Assembly: GCF_002149035.1 (NCBI RefSeq)
Contig: NZ_NGFP01000045.1
Span: forward strand, 1 to 43,131
Reading direction: 5' to 3'
Length of the DNA stretch: 43,131 bases
Source of the DNA: Streptosporangium minutum
GTDB taxonomy: Bacteria; Actinomycetota; Actinomycetes; Streptosporangiales; Streptosporangiaceae
This document shows positions 25,293 through 33,101 of the stretch, piece by piece. The translations under genes and the position numbers were made by a program. How positions within the stretch are numbered: position 1 is the first letter of the stretch; each line of letters begins with the position of its first letter. The notes below the pieces were generated by a model that saw only the letters and a list, made by a program, of their open reading frames with translations, did not search any database and was not told the origin of the DNA.

Positions 25293-25331
25293 GGCCGGAA
25301 AAAGTGACCTGCGTCACATTATTTTCCGGCC
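25293..25331. promoter_or_regulatory. Nested palindrome: CRP/FNR-like box inside a 10-bp hairpin
   Basis: Outer arms GGCCGGAAAA (25293-25302) and TTTTCCGGCC (25322-25331) are perfect. Inside, GTGA-N6-TCAC at 25304-25317 matches a CRP-family site. The position fits either a terminator for SARP 2 (stop at 25408) or an operator/promoter element for the DUF1579-like gene (start 25218), or both. Confidence 0.5.
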
Positions 25332-25407
25332 GGGCCTACGAGGTCGGAGACGCGCCGGAGCGGGATCGCGACGCCCACCCGGCCGCGCCAGGTCCACGGA
25401 ACAGGCC

Positions 25408-28400
25408 CTAACCGGCCAGTGCGCGGGCGGCGGCAGGGGTGAGGGTGGCGCCGTGCCGGTGGGCCAGGGTGAAGCGCGGCTCGCCCAACCGCTCGCGTAT
25501 CTCTGCGGTGATGCGGTCGATGTCCGCCTGCTCGGCCGGCGCGACGCGCTGCCCGGCGCGGAGCGCGGAGGCCGCGCCGAGGAGCCAGGCGGCCTGCTCA
25601 TGCCGCCCCAGCAGGTCGAGGGCACCGGCCAGGCCGTCGAGCGCCGCCGGCAGCTCCCTGCCTCCGGGGAGAGCCATGCCCAGGTCGAACGCCTCCCGGT
25701 GGCAGGCGAGCGCCTCCGGCCCGTCCCCGCGCCGCTCGGCGACGAAACCCAGCTCGCAGTGGATCATCGGCAGGTACGGCGGGGGCGTGCCCTCCACGGC
25801 CGTCCCGGGACTGCGCTCCAGCACGGAGCGCAGGTGCGCCTCGGCCTGGTCCAGCCGTCCCAGCCTGCGCAGCGAGAACGCCAGCCCCATCGTCGCGAAC
25901 ACCTCGCCCGCCCGGTTCCCCTGCTCGGCGTACAGCCGGAGGCCGCGCTCGCAGGTCTCGGCCGCGACCGGCAGATCCCCGCGTTGCAGCGCCAGCCAGC
26001 CGAGCCAGGCGACCCGCCCGGCGACCTCCGCCCACAGGCCCAGCTCCTCGGCCCAGCGCAGGCCCTGGCGGTGCAGCCGTTCCGCCTCGGCGTGGTCCCC
26101 GGTCAGCTCGGCCAGCGCGCCCAGCCAGCCGGTGGCCTCCAGCTGCCCCCACCGGTCCCCCACCTCGGCGAACAGCGCCGCGGCGCGCCCGGCGTCACGC
26201 CCCAGCCCGTCGAGGTCACCGCGGACGTGGGCCAGCTTGGCCTTGGTGGTCAGTGCGGCGGCGGTGCCCCACCGGTCGTCCAGCCGCTCGAACACCGGCA
26301 GCGCCTCGCCGACCAGCTCCTCCGCCGCCGTCAGGTCACCCAGGTCGCTGCCGGCGTAGGCCAGGAACCAGGCGGCCCTGGCCCGCCCGCCGGGGTCGTC
26401 GTGCAGGCGCAACGCGGCCTCTCTCCGCCGGTCACGGTCGCCGCCGCCACCGCCACCGTCACCACCGCCGCCGTACAGGAAGGCGAATCCGGCGTCCCAC
26501 GCGAGCGCCCGCCCGCGCAGGGCCGGCTCACCGGCGTCGGGTACGGCCAGCGCCACCGCGAACGACCGCCCGGCCTCGGCCAGCCTCCCCCGCAGGAACC
26601 AGTACCAGGCGAGGGCGTTGACCAGTCGCAACGCGGACTCAGCGGCCGGGGCCGGGTGAACGGCCGGGCCTGCGGCGGTGGCGAGGGCCGCCCTGAGGTT
26701 GGCGGCCTCGGCGTCCAGGCGGCCCAGCCACTCGCGCTGGTCGGCGCCTCGCAGCCGCCGCTCGGCCTCCTCGGCCAGATCAAGGTAGTAGGCGAGGTGG
26801 CGGTGCCGTATCAGCTTCTCCTCGCCCGCCTCCCGCAGCCGGTCGGCGCTGTAGGCCGCGACGGACTCCAGCAGCCGGTATCTCGGCCCGGCCGGATCGT
26901 CGGTCATGACCACGAGCGATCGGTCCACCAGGCGGGTCAGCGGGTCGAGCACGTCGTGCCCGCTGACGGCGGCGGCGGCCTCCAGCGTGCAGCCATCGGC
27001 GTGTACGGCCAGCCGGCGCAGCACGGACCGCTCCGTCTCACTCAGCAGCTCCCAGCTCCAGCCGATCATCGCCATGAGTGTCTGCTGGCGCGGCGGCGCA
27101 CCCCTGTGCCCGGTGGCGAGCAGCCTGAAGCGATCGTCGAGGCGGCGCACCAGCTCGCGTACGCCGAGGGAGCGCACGCGGGTGGCGGCCAGCTCCAGCG
27201 CCAACGGGATCCCGTCGAGGCGGCGGCACAGCACGGCCACATCGGCCGCGTTCTCCTCGTCCAGCGTGAACCCCCGCGACGCGGCCCCCGCCCTGGCCAC
27301 GAACAGCCGTACCGCCCCGCAGGCGGCCAGCTCGCCGAGACCCGCGTCCGGAGCGGCCACGTCCAGGGGCGGCACATTCCACACCACCTCGCCGGGCAGC
27401 CCGAGCGGCTCCTGGCTGGTGGCCAGCACCCGCAGCCCCGGCGCGGCGGCCAGCAGCCGCGCGACCAGCGCGGCCACCGGTTCGACGACGTGCTCGCAGT
27501 TGTCCAGGACGAGCAGCGTGTGGCGCCCGCGCAGTGCCTCGACGAGCCGGTCGGCGGGCTGCGCGCCCTCGCTGATCCCGAGCACCGCCATGACGGCCTC
27601 GGCCAGCCTGTCCTCCGCGTCCTCGGCGCCGGGCCGGTCGAGTACGGCCAGCTCGACGAACCACACCTCGTCGAGGCCGGCGGCGGCCTCGACGGCGAGC
27701 CTGGTCTTGCCGACGCCACCGGGTCCGGTCAAGGTCACCAGCCGCTCGCCGGTCAGCCGTTCGCGCAGCTCGGCGACGGCGCCGTCCCGGCCGATGAGCG
27801 CGCCGAGCGGCGTCGGCAGATTCGTCCGGCCAAGGAACGGGCCGGGAGACGGGCCGAGGGACGGGCCGGGAGACGGGCCGCCCGCGACGGACTGCGTGAG
27901 GACCTGCCGGTGCAGGGCGACGAGGTCCGGGCTGGGGTCCAGGCCGAGCTCTTCGGCCAGCACGGCGCGCAGGCGCTCGTAGCTGCCGAGCGCCTCGCTC
28001 TGGCGCCCGGACCTGTACAGCGCGAGGATGTGCGCGGCGCGCAGCCGTTCTCGCAGGGGGTGGGCGGCGACCAGCTCTCCCAGCTCACCGGCGAGCAGCG
28101 CGTGCTCGCCGAGGGCGAGCCGTACCTCGGCCAGCTCTTCCACGGCGGCCAGCCGCCGCTCCTCCAGCCGGGCCGCCGCCGCGCGCGCGAACGGCGCGTC
28201 GGCGAAGTCGGCGAACGCGTTCCCCCGCCACAGGCCCAGCGCCCGTCCCAGCAGCTCGGCCCGCTCACCGGCGGCGGCCCGCCCGGCGGCTTCCAGCCAG
28301 GCGTCGAAGTCGACGGCGTCGGTCTCGGCCTTCAACAGGTATCCGGCCGGCTGGTGGGACACGAGGTCACGGGCCCCCGGCTCGGCGTCCTCCAGCACGC

Positions 28401-28614
28401 GCCGCAGCTGTGACACCTTCGCCGACAGCGCGCCCGCCGGGTTGCCCGGCAGGTCGTCGCCCCACAGGTCGTCGATGAGCCGGTCGGCCGGCACCGGGCG
28501 GCCCTCGTGCAGGAGCAGGTCGGCCAGCAGCGCCCGGACCTTCAGCCCCGGCACCGCGACCGGCTCTCCCGCCGACGTCCACACCGCCACCGGCCCCAGC
28601 ATCCCGAAGCGCAT
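25408..28614 (-). CDS. SARP/AfsR-type regulator with NB-ARC and TPR-like domains (SARP 2)
   Basis: 1068 residues with the same plan as SARP 1. The winged helix (MRFGMLGPVAVW to HQPAGYLL, with the canonical DDLWG) occupies residues 1-95. The activation domain is about 100-240 (LDPSPDLVALH). A Pro/Ser/Gly linker with repeated GPSPGPSLG follows. The NTPase has Walker A GPGGVGKT (297-304) and Walker B LLVLDNCEHV. A long TPR-like region contains a glycine-rich insertion, GGGGDGGGGGGDRDRR, that looks like an unstructured loop between helices. The ATG at 28614 is the family start. It is divergent from the FMN reductase/DHFR-like pair, with CCGTAA repeats in the 92-bp gap. Confidence 0.92.
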   Translation of the reverse strand: MRFGMLGPVAVWTSAGEPVAVPGLKVRALLADLLLHEGRPVPADRLIDDLWGDDLPGNPAGALSAKVSQLRRVLEDAEPGARDLVSHQPAGYLLKAETDAVDFDAWLEAAGRAAAGERAELLGRALGLWRGNAFADFADAPFARAAAARLEERRLAAVEELAEVRLALGEHALLAGELGELVAAHPLRERLRAAHILALYRSGRQSEALGSYERLRAVLAEELGLDPSPDLVALHRQVLTQSVAGGPSPGPSLGPSPGPFLGRTNLPTPLGALIGRDGAVAELRERLTGERLVTLTGPGGVGKTRLAVEAAAGLDEVWFVELAVLDRPGAEDAEDRLAEAVMAVLGISEGAQPADRLVEALRGRHTLLVLDNCEHVVEPVAALVARLLAAAPGLRVLATSQEPLGLPGEVVWNVPPLDVAAPDAGLGELAACGAVRLFVARAGAASRGFTLDEENAADVAVLCRRLDGIPLALELAATRVRSLGVRELVRRLDDRFRLLATGHRGAPPRQQTLMAMIGWSWELLSETERSVLRRLAVHADGCTLEAAAAVSGHDVLDPLTRLVDRSLVVMTDDPAGPRYRLLESVAAYSADRLREAGEEKLIRHRHLAYYLDLAEEAERRLRGADQREWLGRLDAEAANLRAALATAAGPAVHPAPAAESALRLVNALAWYWFLRGRLAEAGRSFAVALAVPDAGEPALRGRALAWDAGFAFLYGGGGDGGGGGGDRDRRREAALRLHDDPGGRARAAWFLAYAGSDLGDLTAAEELVGEALPVFERLDDRWGTAAALTTKAKLAHVRGDLDGLGRDAGRAAALFAEVGDRWGQLEATGWLGALAELTGDHAEAERLHRQGLRWAEELGLWAEVAGRVAWLGWLALQRGDLPVAAETCERGLRLYAEQGNRAGEVFATMGLAFSLRRLGRLDQAEAHLRSVLERSPGTAVEGTPPPYLPMIHCELGFVAERRGDGPEALACHREAFDLGMALPGGRELPAALDGLAGALDLLGRHEQAAWLLGAASALRAGQRVAPAEQADIDRITAEIRERLGEPRFTLAHRHGATLTPAAARALAG

Positions 28615-28633
28615 GCGGGCCACGATAGCCGGG

Positions 28634-28662
28634 CCGTAAGACAACCGGAAACATCCCGTAAA
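28634..28662. promoter_or_regulatory. Three heptamers with exact 11-bp period between SARP 2 and the reductase
   Basis: CCGTAAG (28634), CCGGAAA (28645) and CCGTAAA (28656) start 11 bases apart. That is the spacing used by SARP proteins to recognise direct repeats on one face of the helix. The array lies in the divergent promoter region, 45-73 bases upstream of the reductase ATG. Confidence 0.6.
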
Positions 28663-28706
28663 GCCCCTCCTGCACAGTGGACTCACACGGCAGGAGGGAG
28701 GACGAG

Positions 28707-29315
28707 ATGAGCGGGCAGACCGGGCAGGCCACCCCGTTGCGGGTCGCGGTGATCATCGCCAGCACCAGGAGCGGGCGGTTCGGGCCGACCGTCGCGGGCT
28801 GGTTCGCCGGCCGGGCGGCGCGGCGGAGCGACCTTGAGATCGAGATGGTCGATCTGGCGGAGACGGACTTGCCGGAGCGGCTGGTGGACGAGGGCGAGCC
28901 GCGCCCGCCCCAGGTCGTCGCCCTGTCCGGGCGGCTGGCCGCGGCCGACGCCTTCGCCGTGATCACCCCCGAGTACAACCGCAGTTTCCCCGCTCCGCTC
29001 AAGACGGCCATCGACTGGTACTACGAGGAGTGGCAGGCCAAGCCGGTCACATTCGTCGCGTACGGCCGCGACTCGGGCGGCCTGTACGCGATCGACCAGT
29101 TACGTCAGATCTTCACCGAACTGCACGCCGCCGTCCTGAGCGACGTCATCACGCTGCCCCGCTACTGGGAGCTGTTCGCCGCGGACGGCGGCTGGCCCAA
29201 GGCGTCGGCGGACTGCAACACCGCACTGCCCGCCGTCCTGGACCGGCTGGCCTGGTGGGCCAGGGCCCTCCGGGACGCGCGGGCCGCACACCCCTACACA
29301 AGGAGACAATCATGA
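28707..29315 (+). CDS. NAD(P)H-dependent FMN reductase family protein
   Basis: 202 residues with a flavodoxin-like fold. LRVAVIIASTRSGRFGPTVA is the FMN-phosphate loop (S-T-R-x-G) region. VITPEYNRSFPAPLKTAIDW is the highly conserved PEYN-S-P-LK-AIDW signature. VTFVAYGRDSGGLYAIDQLR is the following strand and Gly-rich turn. It should reduce FMN or quinones/azo compounds in the cytosol with NAD(P)H. The ATG follows GGAGGGAGGACGAG. The stop overlaps the next ATG (ATGA), so expression is coupled. The promoter carries SARP-type repeats, and control by the divergent SARP 2 is inferred. Confidence 0.92.
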   Translation: MSGQTGQATPLRVAVIIASTRSGRFGPTVAGWFAGRAARRSDLEIEMVDLAETDLPERLVDEGEPRPPQVVALSGRLAAADAFAVITPEYNRSFPAPLKTAIDWYYEEWQAKPVTFVAYGRDSGGLYAIDQLRQIFTELHAAVLSDVITLPRYWELFAADGGWPKASADCNTALPAVLDRLAWWARALRDARAAHPYTRRQS

Positions 29316-29848
29316 GGAAGATCATCGCTTCCACGTTCAGCACCCTCGACGGCTTCATCGACGAGCCGCACACCTGGTCCATGGAGCACAACAACGAGGA
29401 GTGGGCCGCGTACTCCAGTGGCCAGCTCACGGAGGCGGGCGCGCTGCTCATGGGCCGGGTCACGTTCGAGGGCATGGCCCAGGCGTGGCCGGCCATGCCC
29501 AGCGACCCGTTCGTCGACAAGGTCAACTCGATGCCGAAGTACACCGTCTCGTCGACGATCGACAAGAGCGACTGGGCCAACTCCACGGTCATCCCCGCCG
29601 CCGACCTGGTGCCGGTGATCACCAAGCTGAAGGAGGAGCCCGGCGGCGACATCATCGTCTGGGGCTGCGGCCGGCTCACCGACGCGCTGCTGGAGGCCGG
29701 CCTGATGGACGGGTACAAGGTCTGGATCTACCCCGTGGTGCGCGGGCACGGGCAGCGGTTCTGGAGCGAGGGCCTCTCGGCGAAGCTGTCGCTGACCGAG
29801 GCGCGGACCTTCGGTCAGGTGGTGCTGCTCGACTACCGGACCACCTGA
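29312..29848 (+). CDS. Dihydrofolate reductase family protein (RibD C-terminal-like)
   Basis: 178 residues. MRKIIASTFSTLDGFIDEPH is the typical start of the RibD-C/YwjB-type DHFR-fold oxidoreductases. LLMGRVTFEGMAQAWP is the conserved GR-T-E-M helix. YTVSSTIDKSDWANSTVI and GDIIVWGCGRLTDALLEAGL supply the NADPH-binding Gly-rich turn. YPVVRGHGQRFWSEG and ARTFGQVVLLDYRTT close the fold. True DHFR activity is unlikely; these are usually uncharacterised NADPH reductases. The ATG lies inside the stop of the FMN reductase gene, with AGGAGA upstream, so both are made together as a redox pair. Confidence 0.92.
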   Translation: MRKIIASTFSTLDGFIDEPHTWSMEHNNEEWAAYSSGQLTEAGALLMGRVTFEGMAQAWPAMPSDPFVDKVNSMPKYTVSSTIDKSDWANSTVIPAADLVPVITKLKEEPGGDIIVWGCGRLTDALLEAGLMDGYKVWIYPVVRGHGQRFWSEGLSAKLSLTEARTFGQVVLLDYRTT

Positions 29849-29964
29849 CCGGAGACACCGGGGTCCCCCGTGCCTGACCCACCGCCATCGCGGGCCGCCG
29901 TACGGCCGGAGCCACATCGGGCCTCGCGCCGTGAGGCGACCCGCACACCGCTACGCGAACATCG

Positions 29965-29996
29965 AACCCCCCGCCAGGACACCCCAGGTGGGGGTT
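29965..29996 (+). terminator. Possible terminator downstream of the reductase pair
   Basis: AACCCCC (29965-29971) and GGGGGTT (29990-29996) can pair as a 7-bp stem with an 18-base loop, about 117 bases after the DHFR-like stop. There is no T-tract. Confidence 0.4.
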
Positions 29997-30281
29997 TCGG
30001 CGTTCCGTCCCGCTCACAGAGCGACGGTGCGCGGGCACGGCGCGGACCCAGACCGTCCTGCGCAGGTTCGTCCGCGACCGCGACGGCTCCGGGGAACGCG
30101 AACTGCCGCTTGGCTTCCAGACCGGCGACGACGCCGGCCTTGAGCGCTTCTTCAAGATCCATGTCATGGGACCGGGAGACCAGAGCGTCCTGCCCGGCAG
30201 ACGACCACGCTCCGGTGGGGTACCGGCTCCGGTCTCCTTCCGGTAGCGCATGTCGCGACCCGCTTTGGTAGAAAGCCGTCC
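29997..30281. other. Intergenic stretch without a supported gene
   Basis: No gene with a start, ribosome site and family could be supported. One plus-strand frame at about 30045-30180 reads protein-like (FVRDRDGSGERELPLGFQTG, then LERFFKIHVMGPGDQ). The opposite strand has a short ORF beginning MDLEEALKAGVVAGL at 30162. Either could be a relic. Confidence 0.35.
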
Positions 30282-30944
30282 ATGAACAACAACCCGCGCC
30301 CCGGCTTGAACTCCCTGCTCGGCGTCCTGGCGGCCGGCGCGGTGTTTGGCGCGGCCACCTCCCTGGCCAACGCCGTAGCCCGTCTTTCTGTGGATCTGGA
30401 AAGCCAGGAAGCCACGACCAGCGGGTGGTCGATCATGGAAATCGTGAGCGTCCTGCTGGACTCCGGTTGGGCCTGGGCCGGGCTGGCGGTGTTGGCGGGA
30501 TTGCTGGCCACCCGTGCCGAACAGAGCGACCTCAGGGCCCGGACACTGGCCCGGGGCGCCGTTGCCGGCGTGCTGACCCTGCTCGCCGCCACGGCCGTGT
30601 ACTACGCCGTCGACACGATCGTCCACGACGTCCCGCTCAGCTCTTACGGGTATGAAACGCTCTACTGGTGGGCGGCGACCGTTCTGCTCGGACCGATTCT
30701 CGGCGCCATAGGGGCCTGTGCCAGGCAACCGGGGGCGATCGGCGTGCTTGCCCAAGTGACGGTGCCGGTCGGCGCGGCCGTCCAGATGTTCGTGATGCCA
30801 CCGGGCAGGAATGAAGTGATCACGACTATCGGGCAATGGGTCGTGTGGACGATGGCCACCGTGACCATCGGTATGGTGGCGGTCCGCTTCCTCGGCGTGC
30901 GGAGGCGACGGAACTTTTCCAGGGGAGCGGAGTCGTCGCTGTAG
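30282..30944 (+). CDS. Integral membrane protein, function unknown
   Basis: 220 residues with about five to six membrane helices: SLLGVLAAGAVFGAATSLAN, GWAWAGLAVLAGLLATRA, GAVAGVLTLLAATAVYYAV, WWAATVLLGPILGAIGACA, GVLAQVTVPVGAAVQMFV and VVWTMATVTIGMVAVRFLGV. The C-terminus is Arg-rich, so it probably faces the cytosol. No transporter or enzyme motif is evident. The ATG has little ribosome-site support (AAAGCCGTCC). It is followed about 100 bases later by an intrinsic terminator with a T-tract, which is rare in this window. Confidence 0.75.
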   Translation: MNNNPRPGLNSLLGVLAAGAVFGAATSLANAVARLSVDLESQEATTSGWSIMEIVSVLLDSGWAWAGLAVLAGLLATRAEQSDLRARTLARGAVAGVLTLLAATAVYYAVDTIVHDVPLSSYGYETLYWWAATVLLGPILGAIGACARQPGAIGVLAQVTVPVGAAVQMFVMPPGRNEVITTIGQWVVWTMATVTIGMVAVRFLGVRRRRNFSRGAESSL

Positions 30945-30984
30945 AGCATCGCGGCAGATAAGCGTGTTTCTGCCTCTCCCCTCG

Positions 30985-31090
30985 TACTGTGGAGATCTGG
31001 CCTGAGGGGGAGGTCGGATCGTAGGAGAGACCAGACGTGGTTCCGAGTCGAACCCCGCCGGGAGACCTTCCCTGCGGGGTTCTCTTTTTT
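30985..31090 (+). ncRNA. Candidate structured RNA ending in an intrinsic terminator
   Basis: Beyond the membrane-protein stop, TACTGT (30985-30990) could be a -10. CCTCTCCCC (30973-30981) can pair with GGGGGAGG (31006-31013). GGTTC/GAACC (31039-31043/31050-31054) forms a small hairpin whose right arm is also the left part of the terminator stem, so the two are mutually exclusive. No plus-strand gene follows. It could instead be only the 3' UTR of the membrane-protein mRNA. Confidence 0.35.
31050..31090 (+). terminator. Rho-independent terminator with T-tract
   Basis: GAACCCCGC (31050-31058) pairs perfectly with GCGGGGTTC (31074-31082) and is followed by TCTTTTTT. It terminates plus-strand transcription from the membrane-protein gene or the candidate RNA. 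Confidence 0.85.
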
Positions 31091-31229
31091 CGTCCCGCAT
31101 CCATCGAGCCGATCCACCATGCGGCAGGACGGAGATCGTCCAGGGACGCCCCGCCGTCCCCTCGCCAGGGCCCGGCGCGGCGCTCGCCGACCGTGGCCGT
31201 GACCACGCCGGACACCATCGGCGGGTCCG

Positions 31230-31466
31230 TCAGCCGTCGAACTCGTCGGCCTTCACGCCCTTGACGAACGCGTCCCACTCGGAACGGGTGAAAGCGAGCT
31301 TCGGACCGTCCGGGTCCTTGGAATCACGGACGAGGTAGAGCTCATCGACGTCGGCCTTGTGCCCTGCCAGCGCCGGGTCGCCAGGAACGACCGCCACTTC
31401 GACGCAGTCAGCACCGCCGTTACCGCTGAAGCTGCTCTTGCGCCAGGTGACGCGGGAAAAGTCCAT
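31230..31466 (-). CDS. DUF397 domain-containing protein
   Basis: About 78 residues covering the whole DUF397 domain: VTWRKSSFSGNGGADCVEVA at the start, the central LYLVRDSKDPDGPKLAFT and TRSEWDAFVKGVKADEF at the end. These small proteins are found beside XRE-DUF5753 regulators in Streptomyces and relatives, in whiJ/bldB-type developmental loci, where genetics suggests they modulate the regulator. The conserved start is the ATG at 31466. GTGs at 31475 and 31481 are in frame, and the first has AGGAAGG five bases upstream, so the true start may be nine bases earlier. It lies downstream of the XRE gene with a short gap and is probably co-transcribed. Confidence 0.9.
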   Translation of the reverse strand: MDFSRVTWRKSSFSGNGGADCVEVAVVPGDPALAGHKADVDELYLVRDSKDPDGPKLAFTRSEWDAFVKGVKADEFDG

Positions 31467-31499
31467 CGTGGACACCCGCACCTTCCTACTCGTGGTCTC

Positions 31500-32357
31500 T
31501 CAGAGGGCCTCCTCGGCCATACGCGCGATCAGAGCACGTGACTCATCAGGACCAAGTGCCCTCGCGCGCAGGTGATCGAAGAGCTTGGCATAAGCATCCA
31601 CATCCGGCTGTCGTTCCAGATACAGGGCACCCTGCCGATATTCAACGTACACGACAGCTCTATCGGCTTCTTCTGGGAATCCGAGCATATGGAAACCGCC
31701 GTGCATACCCGGATGAGCCCCCGCGTGAAACGGGAGCACCTGCAGCGTGACGTTGTTCAGACGTGAGACCTGACTGAGCCTCTGAAGCTGCTCACGCATG
31801 GTTTCGGTGCCGCCGACCGCCCTGCGCAATGCGGCCTCACCCAGCACGACCCATAGCTCGGGGGCGTCAGGGGAGGTCAGACGTTCCTGCCGTCTGAGGC
31901 GGATGGCGACCCGGCGCTCGATCTCCTCCTCCGGAGGGACACTCACCTCCGCCTGGATGAGAGCCCGGATGTAGCCCTCCGTCTGAAGGCGTCCGTCGAT
32001 CGTCTCGGGCTGGAAGGACCTGATCTCTGCGGCTTCCTCTTCCAGACCTACGTACGCCTCGAACCACTGCGGAATCGCTCCGCCGTACTGATGCCACCAG
32101 CCGCGCTGACGAGCCTCACGGGCGAGTGTCATGAGGACCTCACGCCGTTCTCCGGTGATGCCGTACAACTCCAGCAGCAGGGCGACATCGGCTGGACGGG
32201 CCGTTGAGGAGGCGTTCTCGATTTTGGTGATGGTGGCGGGCGCACAGCCGACGAACGCCGCTACTTCGTCACGATTCTTTCCAGACTCCTGCCGAAGCTG
32301 TCGCAGCTCTGCCGCGAGCCGCCGACGACGCACTGTTGGGCTGGTCCTGTTCGCCAC
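31500..32357 (-). CDS. XRE-family HTH regulator with DUF5753 domain
   Basis: 285 residues. Residues about 8-65 are the XRE helix-turn-helix (LAAELRQLRQESGKNRDEVA, FVGCAPATITKIENASSTAR). The rest is DUF5753, with QRGWWHQYGGAIPQWFEAYV, IRSFQPETIDGRLQTEGYIR, NVTLQVLPFHAGAHPGMHGG and VVYVEYRQGALYLERQPDV, all typical. Proteins of this kind (WhiJ family) act with DUF397 partners in development and antibiotic control. The GTG at 32357 is chosen for family start length (VANRTSPTVRRRRLA), with GAGGGTG nearby. GGAACTGTTCC and related half-sites lie just upstream and may be autoregulatory operators. Confidence 0.9.
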   Translation of the reverse strand: MANRTSPTVRRRRLAAELRQLRQESGKNRDEVAAFVGCAPATITKIENASSTARPADVALLLELYGITGERREVLMTLAREARQRGWWHQYGGAIPQWFEAYVGLEEEAAEIRSFQPETIDGRLQTEGYIRALIQAEVSVPPEEEIERRVAIRLRRQERLTSPDAPELWVVLGEAALRRAVGGTETMREQLQRLSQVSRLNNVTLQVLPFHAGAHPGMHGGFHMLGFPEEADRAVVYVEYRQGALYLERQPDVDAYAKLFDHLRARALGPDESRALIARMAEEAL

Positions 32358-32407
32358 GTTCCACCCTCTTATGAGTTGATCCGCTCGCCCTCGGAACAAG
32401 AAACTTG

Positions 32408-32418
32408 GGAACTGTTCC
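32408..32418. promoter_or_regulatory. GGAAC-T-GTTCC palindrome upstream of the XRE gene
   Basis: A perfect 5-bp dyad about 50 bases upstream of the XRE start, among further GGAAC/GTTC half-sites (GGAACA near 32393, GGAACC near 32422, GTTCAG near 32443). It is a candidate site for autoregulation. Confidence 0.45.
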
Positions 32419-32585
32419 AGCGGAACCTGTTTACAGCGACTTGTTCAGCCGTCACGATCGGAGCGTAACCGTTCCACGGAGAGTGATCGAGTGATTACCG
32501 ACACTCGTTACAGCTCCAGGACACGGGCACCAGGCAACGACAACGACTCCTCGGCGACGCGCAGGCGCCAGCGCTGCCGAGGGCA

Positions 32586-32749
32586 GGCGGCTCCACCTCT
32601 TCTTGGAGGGGTAGCGGTGGAGCCGCCCCGCAGACCTCCGGCCCGGAGTCACCCCCGTGCCCCGGCCGGATCGGCCCCCGACGTGCTTCCCCACAACCCG
32701 TCGGGGGCCTCCCACCCGCACCGATCCGTCATGCGTGGATGCCCCACGC
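32586..32749 (+). promoter_or_regulatory. Hairpin-rich leader before the two small coupled genes
   Basis: Three inverted repeats lie in a row. GGCGGCTCCACC/GGTGGAGCCGCC (32586-32597/32616-32627) has 12-bp arms. GGCCCCCGACG/CGTCGGGGGCC (32673-32683/32699-32709) has 11-bp arms. GCGTGG/CCACGC (32733-32738/32744-32749) has 6-bp arms. They fill the gap between the XRE promoter and the ATG at 32805 and could be terminators, attenuators or a structured 5' UTR. Confidence 0.5.
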
Positions 32750-32804
32750 CCTCATCCCGACAACTGGAGTACGGCAAGCCCGCTCACCCCTTACCGGAGG
32801 TCCC

Positions 32805-33101
32805 ATGGCCGTCACCGACGACACCGGCATCCCGGCGACCGTCCACCTGACCCGCCTGACCGAACGACTCAAAGAAGACGGCCTGCACGCCCGGGTCCGG
32901 GTGGCCTCCCGCCGTCCCCCAGAGCTGATCGTCGTCAACCCCGACGCCCCCGCACTCTCCGAGATCGTCTACACGGCACCGCAGGAAGGAACCTGGTGGT
33001 ACTGGTGGTCCTGGCACGAAAAGATCGGGCCCGTCGCCGAAGCGGACGTCGTCGCCCGGAAGATCCACCACGTCCTGACCCCGACGGGCCGCAGCCGGTG
33101 A
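32805..33101 (+). CDS. Small hypothetical protein, first of a coupled pair
   Basis: 98 residues beginning MAVTDDTGIPATVHLTRLTE. The fold looks alpha/beta: a helix (LTRLTERLKEDG), two strands (HARVRVASRRPPELIVVNPD), then APALSEIVYTAPQ and a Trp-rich segment WWYWWSWHEKIGPV, and a final helix. Similar small proteins with a W-W-W-SW-E-I core occur next to XRE/DUF397 loci in actinobacteria, but I know of no assigned function. CCGGAGG lies five bases before the ATG. It overlaps the next gene at GTGA. Confidence 0.78.
   Translation: MAVTDDTGIPATVHLTRLTERLKEDGLHARVRVASRRPPELIVVNPDAPALSEIVYTAPQEGTWWYWWSWHEKIGPVAEADVVARKIHHVLTPTGRSR

Noticed and set aside
29833-30162. 109-codon minus-strand frame starting MDLEEALKAGVVAGL
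   Set aside because: The first 20 residues look plausible but the rest is Arg/Pro/Ser-rich and overlaps the end of the DHFR-like gene; no ribosome site or family.
31028-31060. TTCCGAGTC followed by GAACC looked like a tRNA T-arm
   Set aside because: The loop has an extra base and no acceptor stem, anticodon arm or D-arm can be built around it.
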